Positions 9,074-16,804 of a stretch of 64,000 nt of DNA are shown one piece after another. How positions within the stretch are numbered: position 1 is the stretch's first letter; the number at the start of each line of letters is the position of its first letter. The translations under genes and the position numbers were made by a program. Origin of the DNA: Corynebacterium lujinxingii (GTDB taxonomy: Bacteria; Actinomycetota; Actinomycetes; Mycobacteriales; Mycobacteriaceae); NCBI RefSeq assembly GCF_014490555.1, contig NZ_CP061032.1:558001-622000 (forward strand), given 5' to 3'. Under the pieces are notes generated by a model. The model was not told where the DNA came from and did no database searches. It saw nothing but the letters and a program-made list of their open reading frames with translations.

Positions 9074-9724
9074 ATGAAAAAGGCACTCATCACTGGCGCA
9101 TCCCGCGGCATCGGCCGCGCGATCGCGGAAGAACTCGGCAAGGACCACCACATTCTCGCGGGCGCATCGAAGGATGCCTCCGACATCGTCTCGGCACTCC
9201 CCAGCGCTGAGCCGTTCGAGGTGGACCTGACCGACACCGACGCCATCGTGGAGGCAGCATCCAAGATCGAGGAGCTCGACGTCCTCGTGCTTGCCGCCGG
9301 CGTGATGGACGGCGGCCCGCTCGAGGAGGTCGGCGACGACAAGTGGCGCCACATGATGGAGGTCAACCTCCACGCGCCCGTCACGCTGACCCGCGCGCTG
9401 CTTCCCGCTTTACGACGATCCAACGGCCTCATCATCGCCATCAACTCCGGCGCCGGCTTCAACGGCTATGCCAACAATTCTGCCTACTGCGCCTCCAAGT
9501 TCGCACTGCGCGGCTTTACCGAGTCGCTCGCCCAGGAGGAGGCCGGCAAGGTGCGCGTGACCTCCCTGCACCCGGGCCGCACCGACACCGACATGCTCGC
9601 AGGCAGCAACGACCTGCCCAAGATGGCCGCCACCGAGGTATCCAAGGCTGCCCGGCTCGCCGTCGATGCCGGACCGGACGCCGTGATCGAGTTCATGCGC
9701 GTGCGCCCGGCCTTCACCGGGTAG
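9074..9724 (+). CDS. Short-chain dehydrogenase/reductase
   Basis: The 216-residue Rossmann protein has the SDR cofactor motif TGASRGIG at the N-terminus, the structural block LVLAAGVMDG, the catalytic Ser region INSGAGFNGYANNSAY and the catalytic YCASKFALRGF. The beta-2 region lacks a clear acidic residue or arginine pattern that would fix NAD versus NADP. It lies between smpB and ssrA, a position with no known functional link to trans-translation. The substrate is unknown. Confidence 0.87.
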   Translation: MKKALITGASRGIGRAIAEELGKDHHILAGASKDASDIVSALPSAEPFEVDLTDTDAIVEAASKIEELDVLVLAAGVMDGGPLEEVGDDKWRHMMEVNLHAPVTLTRALLPALRRSNGLIIAINSGAGFNGYANNSAYCASKFALRGFTESLAQEEAGKVRVTSLHPGRTDTDMLAGSNDLPKMAATEVSKAARLAVDAGPDAVIEFMRVRPAFTG

Positions 9725-9786
9725 GCCCTTGTGTTTATCGCCCCGGCGGGGTAATGTTCTGTCTCCTACGTTTCTTCGTAGTTGAC

Positions 9787-10174
9787 GGGGTCGATTTGGT
9801 TTCGACTTCATCACTCAGCCAGGGGAAGCGTGCCGGTGCAGGCAGGAGACCACCGAAAGCGTCGCTGCAATGAATAAACGCAGAGAAGAACTCTCAGCGT
9901 GACTACGCCCTCGCTGCCTAATTAAGAAAGGTTCAGCGACCTGCGTGTCCGTCAGGCCGGGGATGTCCCCGACCCGGTACCTGGCGTCGACTTAGGGGAC
10001 TAGCCTTCCGGCTCTGTCAGTGGGGCCTCGGAAGGGACACTTTTCACTGACTGGGCCCGTCATCCGGACATGTTCGCCTGATCCGGAGGGTCGAGGAGAG
10101 ATTCTGTGCGAACTGCGCACGGAGAAGCCCTGGTGCGGTGATGGAGGACCCGGGTTCAATTCCCGGCGGCTCCA
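9787..10174 (+). ncRNA. ssrA: Transfer-messenger RNA (tmRNA)
   Basis: The 5' end GGGGTCGATTTGGTTTCGAC and the 3' T-arm/acceptor GGGTTCAATTCCCGGCGGCT with an encoded CCA at 10172-10174 pair as the tRNA-like domain. The resume codon GCA is at 9880, and the tag frame to the TAA at 9919-9921 encodes AEKNSQRDYALAA, the corynebacterial-type degradation tag ending in ALAA. Length 388 nt. A strong terminator follows immediately. Confidence 0.97.
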
Positions 10175-10181
10175 CTGCTGG

Positions 10182-10219
10182 AAAACCCCGCTGACCGAGT
10201 TGGTCAGCGGGGTTTTTCT
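10182..10219 (+). terminator. Rho-independent terminator of ssrA
   Basis: Arms AAAACCCCGCTGACC (10182-10196) and GGTCAGCGGGGTTTT (10202-10216) are perfectly complementary, with a five-base loop and a T-run. The hairpin ends tmRNA transcription. Confidence 0.95.
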
Positions 10220-10238
10220 CTGTCTTCTGCCCGGATCG

Positions 10239-10270
10239 TCTAGCTCGGGTTAAGTAGCAAAATGTGTGTC
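10239..10270 (+). repeat. Left target duplication and 24-bp terminal inverted repeat of the nested IS1249-like element
   Basis: The 8-bp direct repeat TCTAGCTC (10239-10246) is followed by the left terminal repeat at 10247-10270, which begins GGGTTAAGTAGC and ends TGTGTGTC. It matches the right terminal repeat perfectly over 24 bases in inverse orientation. Confidence 0.9.
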
Positions 10271-10304
10271 CGCTCGGCGTGTCGTGGGGCGGGCACACCG
10301 TTTG

Positions 10305-10550
10305 TTATTTCATGGGGCCTTTTCTGATTCCTATCGAGTGTTCGTATTCGGTTGGGATAGCGTTGTCGTAGAAGGCTGGTCGTCCTGTTTCCTGGTCGGC
10401 TTTGTTGTGGTCTTCTTCGGCAAGATCGTTGACTTTGACGAGTTGATCTTGGCCAAAATCGCACTGCCTGGCGATGTCTAGTGGGTCGTCAGGCAGTTGC
10501 TTTTTGGTGTGGAGGTACCACTCGAGCATTTTCCGTTGACGTTCTCCGGA
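10305..10550 (-). pseudogene. C-terminal remnant of the outer IS1249-like transposase
   Basis: This minus-strand frame reads ERQRKMLEWYLHTKKQLPDD and continues to a stop at 10305 with GIRKGPMK. It ends about 35 bases before the element's left terminal repeat, as expected for the 3' end of an IS transposase gene. Its 5' side is replaced by an IS256-type transposase fragment, and the join is around 10550-10570. The matching N-terminus is at the other end of the element. Assignment to the IS1249 group is from residue pattern only. Confidence 0.55.
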
Positions 10551-10559
10551 CCCGCACCT

Positions 10560-11362
10560 TTTCGTAGAGGTTTTTGGCGAAGTGGGTGCGACAGCGCTGC
10601 CACGACGCATCAGGCAGCACTTCAGAAATGGCGTGCTGGATGCCCTCATGAGCATCATTGGTGATAAGGAAGACCCCGCAAAGCCCGCGGGCCTTGAGGT
10701 CTTGGAAGAAGCCCTTCCACGACGCGTTGGATTCCGCAGTGGCAACGTGCATGCCGAGCATTTCCCGGTAGCCGTCGGCGTTGATCCCGGTAGCTAGCAG
10801 CACGCAGCATTTGACCACATGTCCGCCTTCACGCACTTTGATCGTGAGTGCGTCACACGACAGGTAGGCGTACCCGCCGGGGTCGAGTGGGCGGTTTTTG
10901 AAGTCTGCGACCATCTCGTCAAGTTCTTCCGACATCCGCGAGACTTGCGATTTCGACAGGTTAGAAATCCCAAGGGTTGCCACCAGATCGTTCATTCGGC
11001 GGGTGGAGACCCCTTTGAGGTAGCACGTCGCGATCACGGTCGACAGCGCGCGTTCTGCTCGTGAGCGGCGCTCTAGTAGCCAGTCGGGGAAGAACGCGTG
11101 CGTGGCGCAGTTTCGGCACTGCCACGTCGATCGTGCCGACACGGGTGTCGAGGTCGCGGTGGCGGTACCCGTTGCGGTGGTTGACCCGCTCGGTGGAAGC
11201 AACGCCGTATTCGGCGCCGCAGACGGTGTCTGCCTGGGCGGAGAGGATCTGGCTGATAAACCCTTGCAGCATCTGGCGCATCAAATCCGGCGACGCTTGG
11301 GCGAGCAGATCATCCAAGTAGGTTGCAGGGTCGATAGAATGCGGTGCAGCGGTCATCGTCAT
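10560..11362 (-). pseudogene. IS256-family transposase, frameshifted and 3'-truncated (copy a)
   Basis: The N-terminus MTMTAAPHSIDPATYLDDLL starts at 11362. After VPKLRHARVLP the family sequence continues in another frame (FFPDWLLERRSRAERALSTV), so a frameshift lies near 11100. The second frame covers the catalytic core (YLSCDALTIKVREGGHVV, TNDAHEGI, WQRCRTHFAKNLYEKV) and then breaks off near 10560, losing roughly the last quarter. The upstream sequence 11440-11470 looks like its own terminal repeat and lies inside copy b, so copy a inserted into copy b. Not functional. Confidence 0.85.
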
Positions 11363-11440
11363 GTGCCTTTCGGTGAGATGTGGTAGTTGAGTCGAAAGGT
11401 TACTGGCGGTGGCCGCCCCACTATTTTCAAGGGCCCACCA

Positions 11441-12361
11441 TCAGCAAGCGTTACACCACACTAAGGGACGCAACCCCTGATACGACACCCACCGGTTCGC
11501 AGCCCGAATCAGGTGCACAATGCAGGTCTGTACCATGGAATTCGGCCAGGTTGCCTCCACGGCTTCCGGCAAGCCTTTGAGCCCGTCGCAGCACACAATG
11601 AACACGTCCTGGACACCGCGGTTGGCCAGATCCGCGCACACCGATGCCCAGAATGCAGCGCCTTCATTGTCGGCGATCCACAATCCCAGGATGTGCTTGG
11701 TGCCGTCCATGTCGACACCAACCGCCATATAGCAGGCTTTGTTGACCACGCGGTGGCCGTCACGGATTTTCACGCGTAGCGCGTCGAGGAAGATCACCGG
11801 GTAAAACTCGTCGAGCTGGCAGTTTTGTCAGATCATGACCTCGTCTCACACCGCATCGGTAATGGTGCTGATCGTATCCGGGCTCATATCCACCCCAAGG
11901 GTGGTCGCGAGGTGATGCTGGATATCGCGCACTGTCATCCCGTCGGCGTAGAGCGAGACGATCATGTCGTCGAGTTCTGTGAGCCGGCGTGCGCCCTTGG
12001 GCACCATCCGGGGAGTAAACGTGCCGGCACGATCCCTGGGCACGGTCACTTCCACCGCGCCGTAGCCAGAATTGACGGTCTTGGTGTACGACCCGTTGCG
12101 GTGATTGCTCTCCTGCGCGGTTTCCACCTGGGCTTTGGCCTTGCGGTCGGAATGGCTATAGCCCAAATGCGCATCCATCTCTGTCTTAAGACCAGCGTTG
12201 ATCGATGCCTGCAACAAGCCTTTGACCAGCTCGCTGGCATCATCAGCAGTGGTCGACAGCTCGCTGATCAGGCTGGCGAGCTCAGGATTTTCCATCAGCT
12301 TCTCGCTGATCTCGTTGACCCTCGCCGGGTCATGGTTTTTCTTCGGTGACACCGTAGTCAT
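11441..12361 (-). pseudogene. IS256-family transposase with two in-frame TGA codons and lost C-terminus (copy b)
   Basis: The start MTTVSPKKNHDPARVNEI at 12361 leads to TISTITDAV, then two TGA codons within about 20 bases near 11825-11845, and the same frame resumes with QLDEFYPVIFLDALRVKI and NKACYMAVGVDMDGTKH. One of the TGA codons stands where relatives have Trp. The frame ends shortly after CIVHLIRAANRWVSYQ, where terminal sequence of copy a begins, so the last third is gone. Different subgroup from copy a. Its outer end is at about 12416 (…CTTCCTGACACCCT). Confidence 0.85.
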
Positions 12362-12416
12362 TATCGGTGAAACTCCTTCTAGATCAGAGCCTCACACACA
12401 AACTTCCTGACACCCT
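12154..12416 (-). repeat. 263-bp direct repeat, copy 1 (5' end of IS256 copy b)
   Basis: This segment, from GGCTATAGCCC to GACACCCT, recurs at 14280-14542 in the same orientation with only a few substitutions (for example CTCTGTCTT versus CTCCGCTTT). It covers the terminal repeat, leader and first about 70 codons of the transposase. The two copies bracket the 1.86 kb carrying the ISL3 fragment and the SHOCT gene. Confidence 0.9.
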
Positions 12417-12599
12417 TCAGGAATGACAGGCGAGGAGCAATCCGCGGGGACGGATAAGGCCACAGCGCGTTTAAATGTCTCACGTGAGTGCAACGGTGAG
12501 GGGTGTAGAGAACGCACGGTGGGCGGTTGCGAATAAGTGACCACACTGGCAGCCGAGAGGTACGAGCGATGAAAGATCAGCTCGAGCATTAGCGAACGT

Positions 12600-12900
12600 A
12601 CTGACGTCGCTTTATTAGGTGTACTGACCGGGTACGTTGCGGGCACGCCGGTTCGGCGCACCGCCACAGCCGCTTGCGCCACACCAGCAGCACCGGCCGC
12701 CCCGCCGAGGGGATGTCACGCACCAGATGCTCACGCCGGCCGCGGGCCACCGCGACCACCCCGCACCGCGGGCACCCGGTCACCGACTCGGAGGTCTCCA
12801 CCAACAGCTCCAGCTCACCGCCGTACTCACCGGCGGCAAGCACCACCAACCCCGAGATGCCGAGCATCGCAGCGGGCAGGACGGTAGCCTCAACACTCAC
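12600..12900 (-). pseudogene. N-terminal fragment of an ISL3-family transposase
   Basis: Starting MSVEATVLPAAMLGISGLVV, the fragment carries the ISL3 zinc-ribbon: CPRCGVV, then VRDIPSAGRPVLLVWRKRLW and RCAEPACP. Similarity stops at about 12620, where the frame runs into unrelated sequence, so only the DNA-binding N-terminus remains. An 11-bp inverted repeat lies just upstream of its start. Non-functional remnant. Confidence 0.75.
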
Positions 12901-12953
12901 CTGGGACTCCTCTCGATCCGTTGCTTGGTCGCTACGAATCGTGGAGTCCCAGG
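12900..12953. repeat. 11-bp perfect inverted repeat upstream of the ISL3 fragment
   Basis: CCTGGGACTCC (12900-12910) and GGAGTCCCAGG (12943-12953) are perfect inverted repeats separated by 32 bases. They lie between the ISL3 fragment (minus) and the SHOCT gene (plus). This could be an operator or the remains of a transposon end; no T-run supports a terminator. Confidence 0.5.
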
Positions 12954-13132
12954 TCCGTCTTCACCAGCCCAACCCGGTCAGCGCGTCGCAACCCGGCTAC
13001 CACGCTTGGTGAGGAAGATCTGCTAACGTGGTTCGGCGACGGCCCGGGCACGTCCTTGTTCCTAACCGTCGTGCGCTGGGGTCCGCGTGGACCGCTCGGC
13101 CAGCGTCCATCCAGTCAGGAGGCAGTCAGCAG

Positions 13133-13531
13133 ATGTTCGACGACAACGGCTCATTCCTACTCGCCATGTTCGAGTTCTTCATCTTCTTCGCATGGTTCAT
13201 GTCCCTGTGGTGGATCTTCGGAGATCTCTTCCGCAGCAAGGACCTCGGCGGCTTCGCGAAGGCGCTGTGGGTGGTGTTCATCGTCGCGCTGCCGTTCATC
13301 GGAATGCTCGCGTACCTGCTTGTTCGAGGTCGGGGGATGACCGACCGCGCGGTCGAGGCGCGCCAGGAGCTCCAGCAGCGGCAGGATGAGTACATCAAGT
13401 CCGTCGCCGGCGGCTCCGCCGGATCGAGCCCGACCGATGAGATCGCCTCGGCGAAGGCCCTTCTCGACTCGGGAGCGATTACCCAGCAGGAGTTCGACCA
13501 GATCAAGGCAAGGGCGCTCTCCTCGGTCTGA
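13133..13531 (+). CDS. Small membrane protein with PLDc_N-like and SHOCT domains
   Basis: The ATG at 13133 has an AGGAGG box about ten bases upstream and gives 132 residues; an upstream in-frame extension to 13028 is low-complexity and unlikely. Two membrane helices (residues about 8-28 and 40-62) flank a short cytoplasmic loop with SKDLGGFAKALWVVF, the PLDc_N pattern. The tail ends SAKALLDSGAITQQEFDQIK, a clear SHOCT motif, which is usually an oligomerisation or localisation tag. The gene is intact, although everything around it in this nested IS island is broken. It is probably a passenger gene. Function unknown. Confidence 0.8.
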   Translation: MFDDNGSFLLAMFEFFIFFAWFMSLWWIFGDLFRSKDLGGFAKALWVVFIVALPFIGMLAYLLVRGRGMTDRAVEARQELQQRQDEYIKSVAGGSAGSSPTDEIASAKALLDSGAITQQEFDQIKARALSSV

Positions 13532-14134
13532 CCCTGGTCCGCTCCCTCGCCAGCCGCAGCGTCGCGGTCCGAGGGCGGCCATCCGGCGCGGCCTTGTCGC
13601 GGGGCGAATTCGTTCGCGGTTCGCCGGACGCTGGCCAGCTTGGCTCCTAGGCTCCGGGTGCCGCGCCGCCATCGAGGGGGCGCCACCTGACCTTGGGGGT
13701 CACTCGATGGCTCTGGTTGTGCACCGGTTCACAGCGTAAGGTCGCGCCCGCCACCCTCGGCGCCGCTTCTGTCGAGGGTGGTCCTTCTCTATGCCACAAG
13801 GTCAGCGCGGCGCTGGGATCACATGGCCGCAGCGGGGCGAGGTCAGCGTCGACGCCGCCTCGACCACCACTGAACTGGACGGCAGCGGAGTGGTCGTCGC
13901 ACCGCGATGGCTGACGCAGCTCAGTGCCGGCCACGTACTGGTCGGCGACTCGGGCGTTCATTGAACAGGTCAAGGAATCAATCGCCCTGCACATGGTCGG
14001 CTGATGCCGGTCCCATCGATCAACGTCTCCGGTCCGTACAGCTAGCGGGTGCCAGTGAGCGGGTGGAGGGATGCGGGGGTGGCATCAGGAGTGCCGCCTA
14101 GAGGCCCCTGAGGGGAAACATCTGATTAGGCTAA
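13532..14134. other. No recognisable gene
   Basis: This 600-base stretch inside the IS island has short open frames on both strands, but none has a convincing ribosome site plus protein-like composition. A 57-codon plus-strand frame from an ATG near 13791 (PQGQRGAGITWPQRG…) is the most protein-like and could be debris of a lost gene. I see no terminal repeats or RNA genes. Confidence 0.5.
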
Positions 14135-14248
14135 GTTGCCGCTGCCAACTACGAACGTCTCGCTATCAAAGATGCGTTCGAAGAAATCACGCTCGGTTTT
14201 ATGGAGCAGGCGCTCCAAGAAGATCGCGAGCGCGACAACAAGGACTAG
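14135..14248 (+). pseudogene. C-terminal remnant of an unidentified gene
   Basis: A frame that opens after a TAA at 14132 reads NYERLAIKDAFEEITLGF, then MEQALQEDRERDNKD and a TAG at 14246. The amphipathic, strongly charged composition looks like a genuine protein end rather than a chance frame, but no start codon or ribosome site precedes it. It is probably the 3' end of a gene whose body was removed when the IS island formed. I do not recognise the family. Confidence 0.4.
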
Positions 14249-14279
14249 TCGGCCAACGCCCGGTAGATCGGACACCCTC

Positions 14280-14542
14280 GGCTATAGCCCAAATGCGCAT
14301 CCATCTCCGCTTTAAGACCAGCGTTGATCGATGCCTGCAACAAGCCTTTGACCAGCTCGCTGGCATCATCAGCAGTGGTCGACAGCTCGCTGATCAGGCT
14401 GGCGAGCTCAGGATTTTCCATCAGCTTCTCGCTGATCTCGTTGACCCTCGCCGGGTCATGGTTTTTCTTCGGTGACACCGTAGTCATTATCGGTGAAACT
14501 CCTTCTAGATCAGAGCCTCACGCACAAACTTCCTGACACCCT
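14280..14542 (-). mobile_element. Second copy of the IS256 copy-b 5' end (263 bp)
   Basis: It is nearly identical to 12154-12416 and in the same orientation. It encodes the first 67 residues of the transposase up to MDAHLGYS, then runs out of frame similarity. Its outer end (GACACCCT at 14535-14542) abuts codon 10 of the outer IS1249-like transposase, so an IS256 copy inserted there. Confidence 0.85.
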
Positions 14543-14573
14543 CTACTGGGCATCGTGGTCTGTTTTTACTCAC
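14543..14573 (-). pseudogene. First ten codons of the outer IS1249-like transposase
   Basis: A GTG at 14571-14573 on the minus strand, preceded by a purine-rich stretch, gives VSKNRPRCPV. This is the zinc-ribbon start typical of IS1249-type transposases (a CPxC knuckle would follow). It is cut at 14543 by the end of an IS256 copy. Together with the C-terminal remnant near 10305 it shows that one gene was split by the nested insertions. Confidence 0.5.
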
Positions 14574-14633
14574 CCGGAAAGCACACCAACCCCCGATTAG
14601 CACATGCGAGTGCCATTCCGGTGGATTGAACAC

Positions 14634-14678
14634 AAATCGGGCGGATATAAGGTCTTGCTGCTTATATCCGTCCGATTT
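14634..14678. repeat. 18-bp inverted repeat in the leader of the outer IS
   Basis: Arms 14634-14651 (AAATCGGGCGGATATAAG) and 14661-14678 are complementary except for one base, with a nine-base loop. The hairpin lies between the right terminal repeat and the transposase start. In IS leaders such hairpins often block read-through transcription from outside; that role is inferred. Confidence 0.65.
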
Positions 14679-14711
14679 ACCTAGACTGATCAGCAAGAAC
14701 GCCGAAACTCA

Positions 14712-14743
14712 GACACACATTTTGCTACTTAACCCTCTAGCTC
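14712..14743 (+). repeat. Right terminal inverted repeat and target duplication of the IS1249-like element
   Basis: 14712-14735 is the exact reverse complement of 10247-10270, and 14736-14743 repeats TCTAGCTC. Without the element, the flanks join into GATCGTCTAGC…GCTAGACGATC, an 11-bp-stem hairpin. Confidence 0.9.
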
Positions 14744-14819
14744 CCCGCGGGTGCTGCTAGACGATCAGCGCCGTACTGCACTTGGGTTTCAATATCACCT
14801 GGGGGTTTGTGGTCGTCGA

Positions 14820-14875
14820 TACGCGATCGTCTAGTTCGCTTCGGGGTCTAGCTAGACGATCTCGTAGCCGGTGAC
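14820..14875 (+). repeat. 56-bp direct repeat, copy A (duplicate of a gene 3' end)
   Basis: The sequence is the same as 15601-15656 apart from a block of mismatches in the centre of the hairpin. It contains the inverted repeat GATCGTCTAG (14825-14834) / CTAGACGATC (14852-14861), followed by the bases that in copy B encode the last residues (VTGYEIV) of the luciferase-like monooxygenase. Here that reading frame is orphaned. With copy B it brackets a 725-bp module holding the DUF3800 pseudogene. Confidence 0.85.
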
Positions 14876-14937
14876 GTGCTCAGTCAGAGAGTCCTAGGTT
14901 AGGGTGTTGACTATCCAACGATGGGAGGGGCGCACCT

Positions 14938-15476
14938 GTGTTTCGCCTGTTCATTGACGAATCTTACCAGCACGACCATTACTACGTGGCTGGGGTGCTT
15001 CTCGACGAAAAGCAGAGTGACGTCCTCGAAAGTCGGTTGGAGGAGTTAGCGGAGAATCTTCGGATCCGAAATAGGTGGGAAGCGTCGCCGGAATTCCATG
15101 GACATGCTTTGATGAACGGTTTGGATGACTGGAGGGATCTGCACGGCAAGTTTGGTGCTTCAGTTTCGATGGGAAACGTTCGAGGTGATTGCCGACATGG
15201 GTGCCGCATCAGGAAGACTTCAACGAAGCGATCCAGGGCTTTACGCGTATTGCGACTCCCGGTTACCGAGGGCAAAGACTTCTCGCGATTGACGGTGGTA
15301 TCGAATTTGTCGATTCCCGTCGAAGTCGAGGAGTCCAATCGGCCGACATGTGTGTCTACATTCTTCGGCGGCACCGGGAAGAAACGGGCGCGTCTCAATC
15401 GGCACGAAAAGCCACAAGAAGGCTAGTTAAATCGCTCGGTAACGCAGCGGTTCATCAGCGAAAATGGTTACCTTAG
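14938..15476 (+). pseudogene. DUF3800-family protein, internally deleted and frameshifted
   Basis: A GTG at 14938 with a GGGAGGGG ribosome site and a TTGACT box upstream starts MFRLFIDESYQHDHYYVAGV, the DUF3800 N-terminus with its acidic IDES motif. After about 75 codons the family sequence stops. The C-terminal motif IEFVDSRRSRGVQSADM, followed by VYILRRHREE, appears in a different frame (15189-15476). The total is too short for the family, so the middle was deleted with a frame change near 15165-15190. DUF3800 proteins are RNase-H-fold predicted nucleases, often found in defence or mobile islands. Inactive here. Confidence 0.75.
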
Positions 15477-15600
15477 AAAAAGCTCTGGAGCCTGCGCGGC
15501 TCTAGGCGACAACGCTCCGGTAACCGGCTCGTCGTGGCTTTAATGTAACTGAGTGTCGTTACATGGTCAACCGACTCAGTTGAAGTCGTAACCTGCCCTG

Positions 15601-15656
15601 TACGCGATCGTCTAGTTCGCCGAAGGGGCTAGCTAGACGATCTCGTAGCCGGTGAC
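15601..15656 (+). repeat. 56-bp direct repeat, copy B (hairpin plus 3' end of the monooxygenase gene)
   Basis: This copy includes GATCGTCTAG (15606-15615) and CTAGACGATC (15633-15642), forming a hairpin that overlaps the stop codon at 15633-15635 of the minus-strand monooxygenase. The hairpin may end that gene's transcript, although no clear T-run follows. Confidence 0.85.
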
Positions 15657-16700
15657 CGGGCCCTCCGCATTCGGCTGCCAGCCCAGGGCGGGGGCGACGT
15701 GGGTGGCGAAGTTCTCCAGGATCTTCACGTTCACGTCCACGCCCATGCCGGTGGGGACGGTGATGAGCAGCGTGTCGGCGGCCATGACTGCGGGGTCGGC
15801 CTTGAGCTGCTCGATGAGCTTGTCCGGCTCGGCGGCGTAAGTGCGGCCGAAGGTGGACGCGCCGACGTCGGGCAGCATGCCTACCTGGTCGGACGCGGAG
15901 CCCTGCATGCCGAAGCGGGCCATGTCGGCGCCGTCGACGATGGGGAAGATGGAGCGTGACACGGACACGCGCGGGGTCCAGTCGTGGCCGGCTTCCTTCC
16001 AGGCGGCGCGGTAGCGGTTGATCTGGTCCACCTGGATTTCGCCGAGCGTGTGCGCGGTGGTCTCGGAAACCAGGGTGGACGACATCAGGTTCAGTCCGTC
16101 GCGGGCGGTCTGCTCGGCGGACGCGTGGGTACCGGAGCCGTAGAAGATGTGCTTGCGCAGCTCGGGAGCCATGGGGAAGACCGGCAGGGCGGAGCCAGGC
16201 TGGAATATGTTGGGGTACTGCTTATCCAGGGTTGCTGCGGTGGCGAAGCCCTTGCCGTCCACGGCGTCCATGAACGCTTCGAGGTGGGCGCGCGCCACGT
16301 CGGCGCCGTTGTCGGCCTTGCCTGTGTAGCCGAAGGCTTCCCAGCCGCGCTCGGCAACTTCGGGGGCGCCGCGCGAGACACCCAGGGCGACGCGCCCGCC
16401 GGAGAGCTGGTAGAGCGAGGCGGCCTCTTCCGCGAGGTAGAGCGGGTTTTCGTAGCGCATGTCGATCACGCCGGTACCCACCTCGATATGTTTCGTCGTC
16501 GCCGCGACCGCGCCGAGCAGCGGCATCGGGGCGGAGGCCTGCGGCACGAAGTGGTGGACGCGGAACGACGCGTTGTTCACGCCGATCTCGTCGGCGGCCT
16601 GGGCGAGTTCGAGGTGGATTTTGGCGATCTTTTCCGCCGACGGGCCGCGCTGGCCGCCGAAGGCGTAGTGCCCGAAGCTCAAGAAACCGAAAGCCTTCAT
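15633..16700 (-). CDS. LLM-class flavin-dependent monooxygenase (luciferase-like)
   Basis: The 355-residue protein begins MKAFGFLSFGHYAFGG from the ATG at 16700; an upstream GTG in frame adds three residues and is less likely. The bacterial-luciferase TIM-barrel pattern is clear: HFVPQASAPMPLLGAVAAT, then VGTGVIDMRYENPLYLAEEA and GGRVALGVSRGAPE. The family uses reduced flavin and oxygen, or F420; the N-terminus does not separate these. It is divergent from idi across about 100 bases. The substrate is unknown. Confidence 0.87.
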   Translation of the reverse strand: MKAFGFLSFGHYAFGGQRGPSAEKIAKIHLELAQAADEIGVNNASFRVHHFVPQASAPMPLLGAVAATTKHIEVGTGVIDMRYENPLYLAEEAASLYQLSGGRVALGVSRGAPEVAERGWEAFGYTGKADNGADVARAHLEAFMDAVDGKGFATAATLDKQYPNIFQPGSALPVFPMAPELRKHIFYGSGTHASAEQTARDGLNLMSSTLVSETTAHTLGEIQVDQINRYRAAWKEAGHDWTPRVSVSRSIFPIVDGADMARFGMQGSASDQVGMLPDVGASTFGRTYAAEPDKLIEQLKADPAVMAADTLLITVPTGMGVDVNVKILENFATHVAPALGWQPNAEGPVTGYEIV

Positions 16701-16804
16701 GGTGACCACTCCGAACTAGGTAGGTGACGTATCAACAATCATGGCAGTGTAACCCACCACGGCGCCGCGCGCTACCATCTTGCGGAAAGAAAGGGTGGAT
16801 GACC

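Larger units (their letters stand above)
10247..14735 (-). mobile_element. IS1249-like (IS256-family) element, 4.49 kb, disrupted by nested insertions
   Basis: Perfect 24-bp terminal inverted repeats (10247-10270 and 14712-14735) and identical 8-bp flanks TCTAGCTC define one insertion event. Both ends of one transposase gene survive on the minus strand. The first residues, SKNRPRCPV, lie near the right end (about 14543-14573), and a C-terminal piece containing KMLEWYLHTKKQLPDDPL lies near the left end (10305-10550). The intervening 4 kb is other insertion sequences and passengers: an IS256-type copy (10560-11450), a second IS256-type copy (11450-12416), an ISL3 fragment, a SHOCT membrane gene and a partial copy of the second IS. 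The IS1249 assignment is by protein resemblance; the boundaries are direct observation. Confidence 0.75.

Noticed and set aside
12392..12682. 96-codon minus-strand frame between IS256 copy b and the ISL3 fragment
   Set aside because: It spans the end of one IS and part of another, has no ribosome site, and its composition is not protein-like.
14271..14542. Complete small MITE derived from IS256 copy b
   Set aside because: GACACCCT occurs at both sides (14271 and 14535) but in direct, not inverted, orientation, so it is not a two-ended element.
14825..15642. GATCGTCTAG hairpins as a dif/Xer site
   Set aside because: The arms are separated by 15-17 bases and do not resemble the 11-6-11 dif architecture; there are three copies in 5 kb, whereas dif is single.
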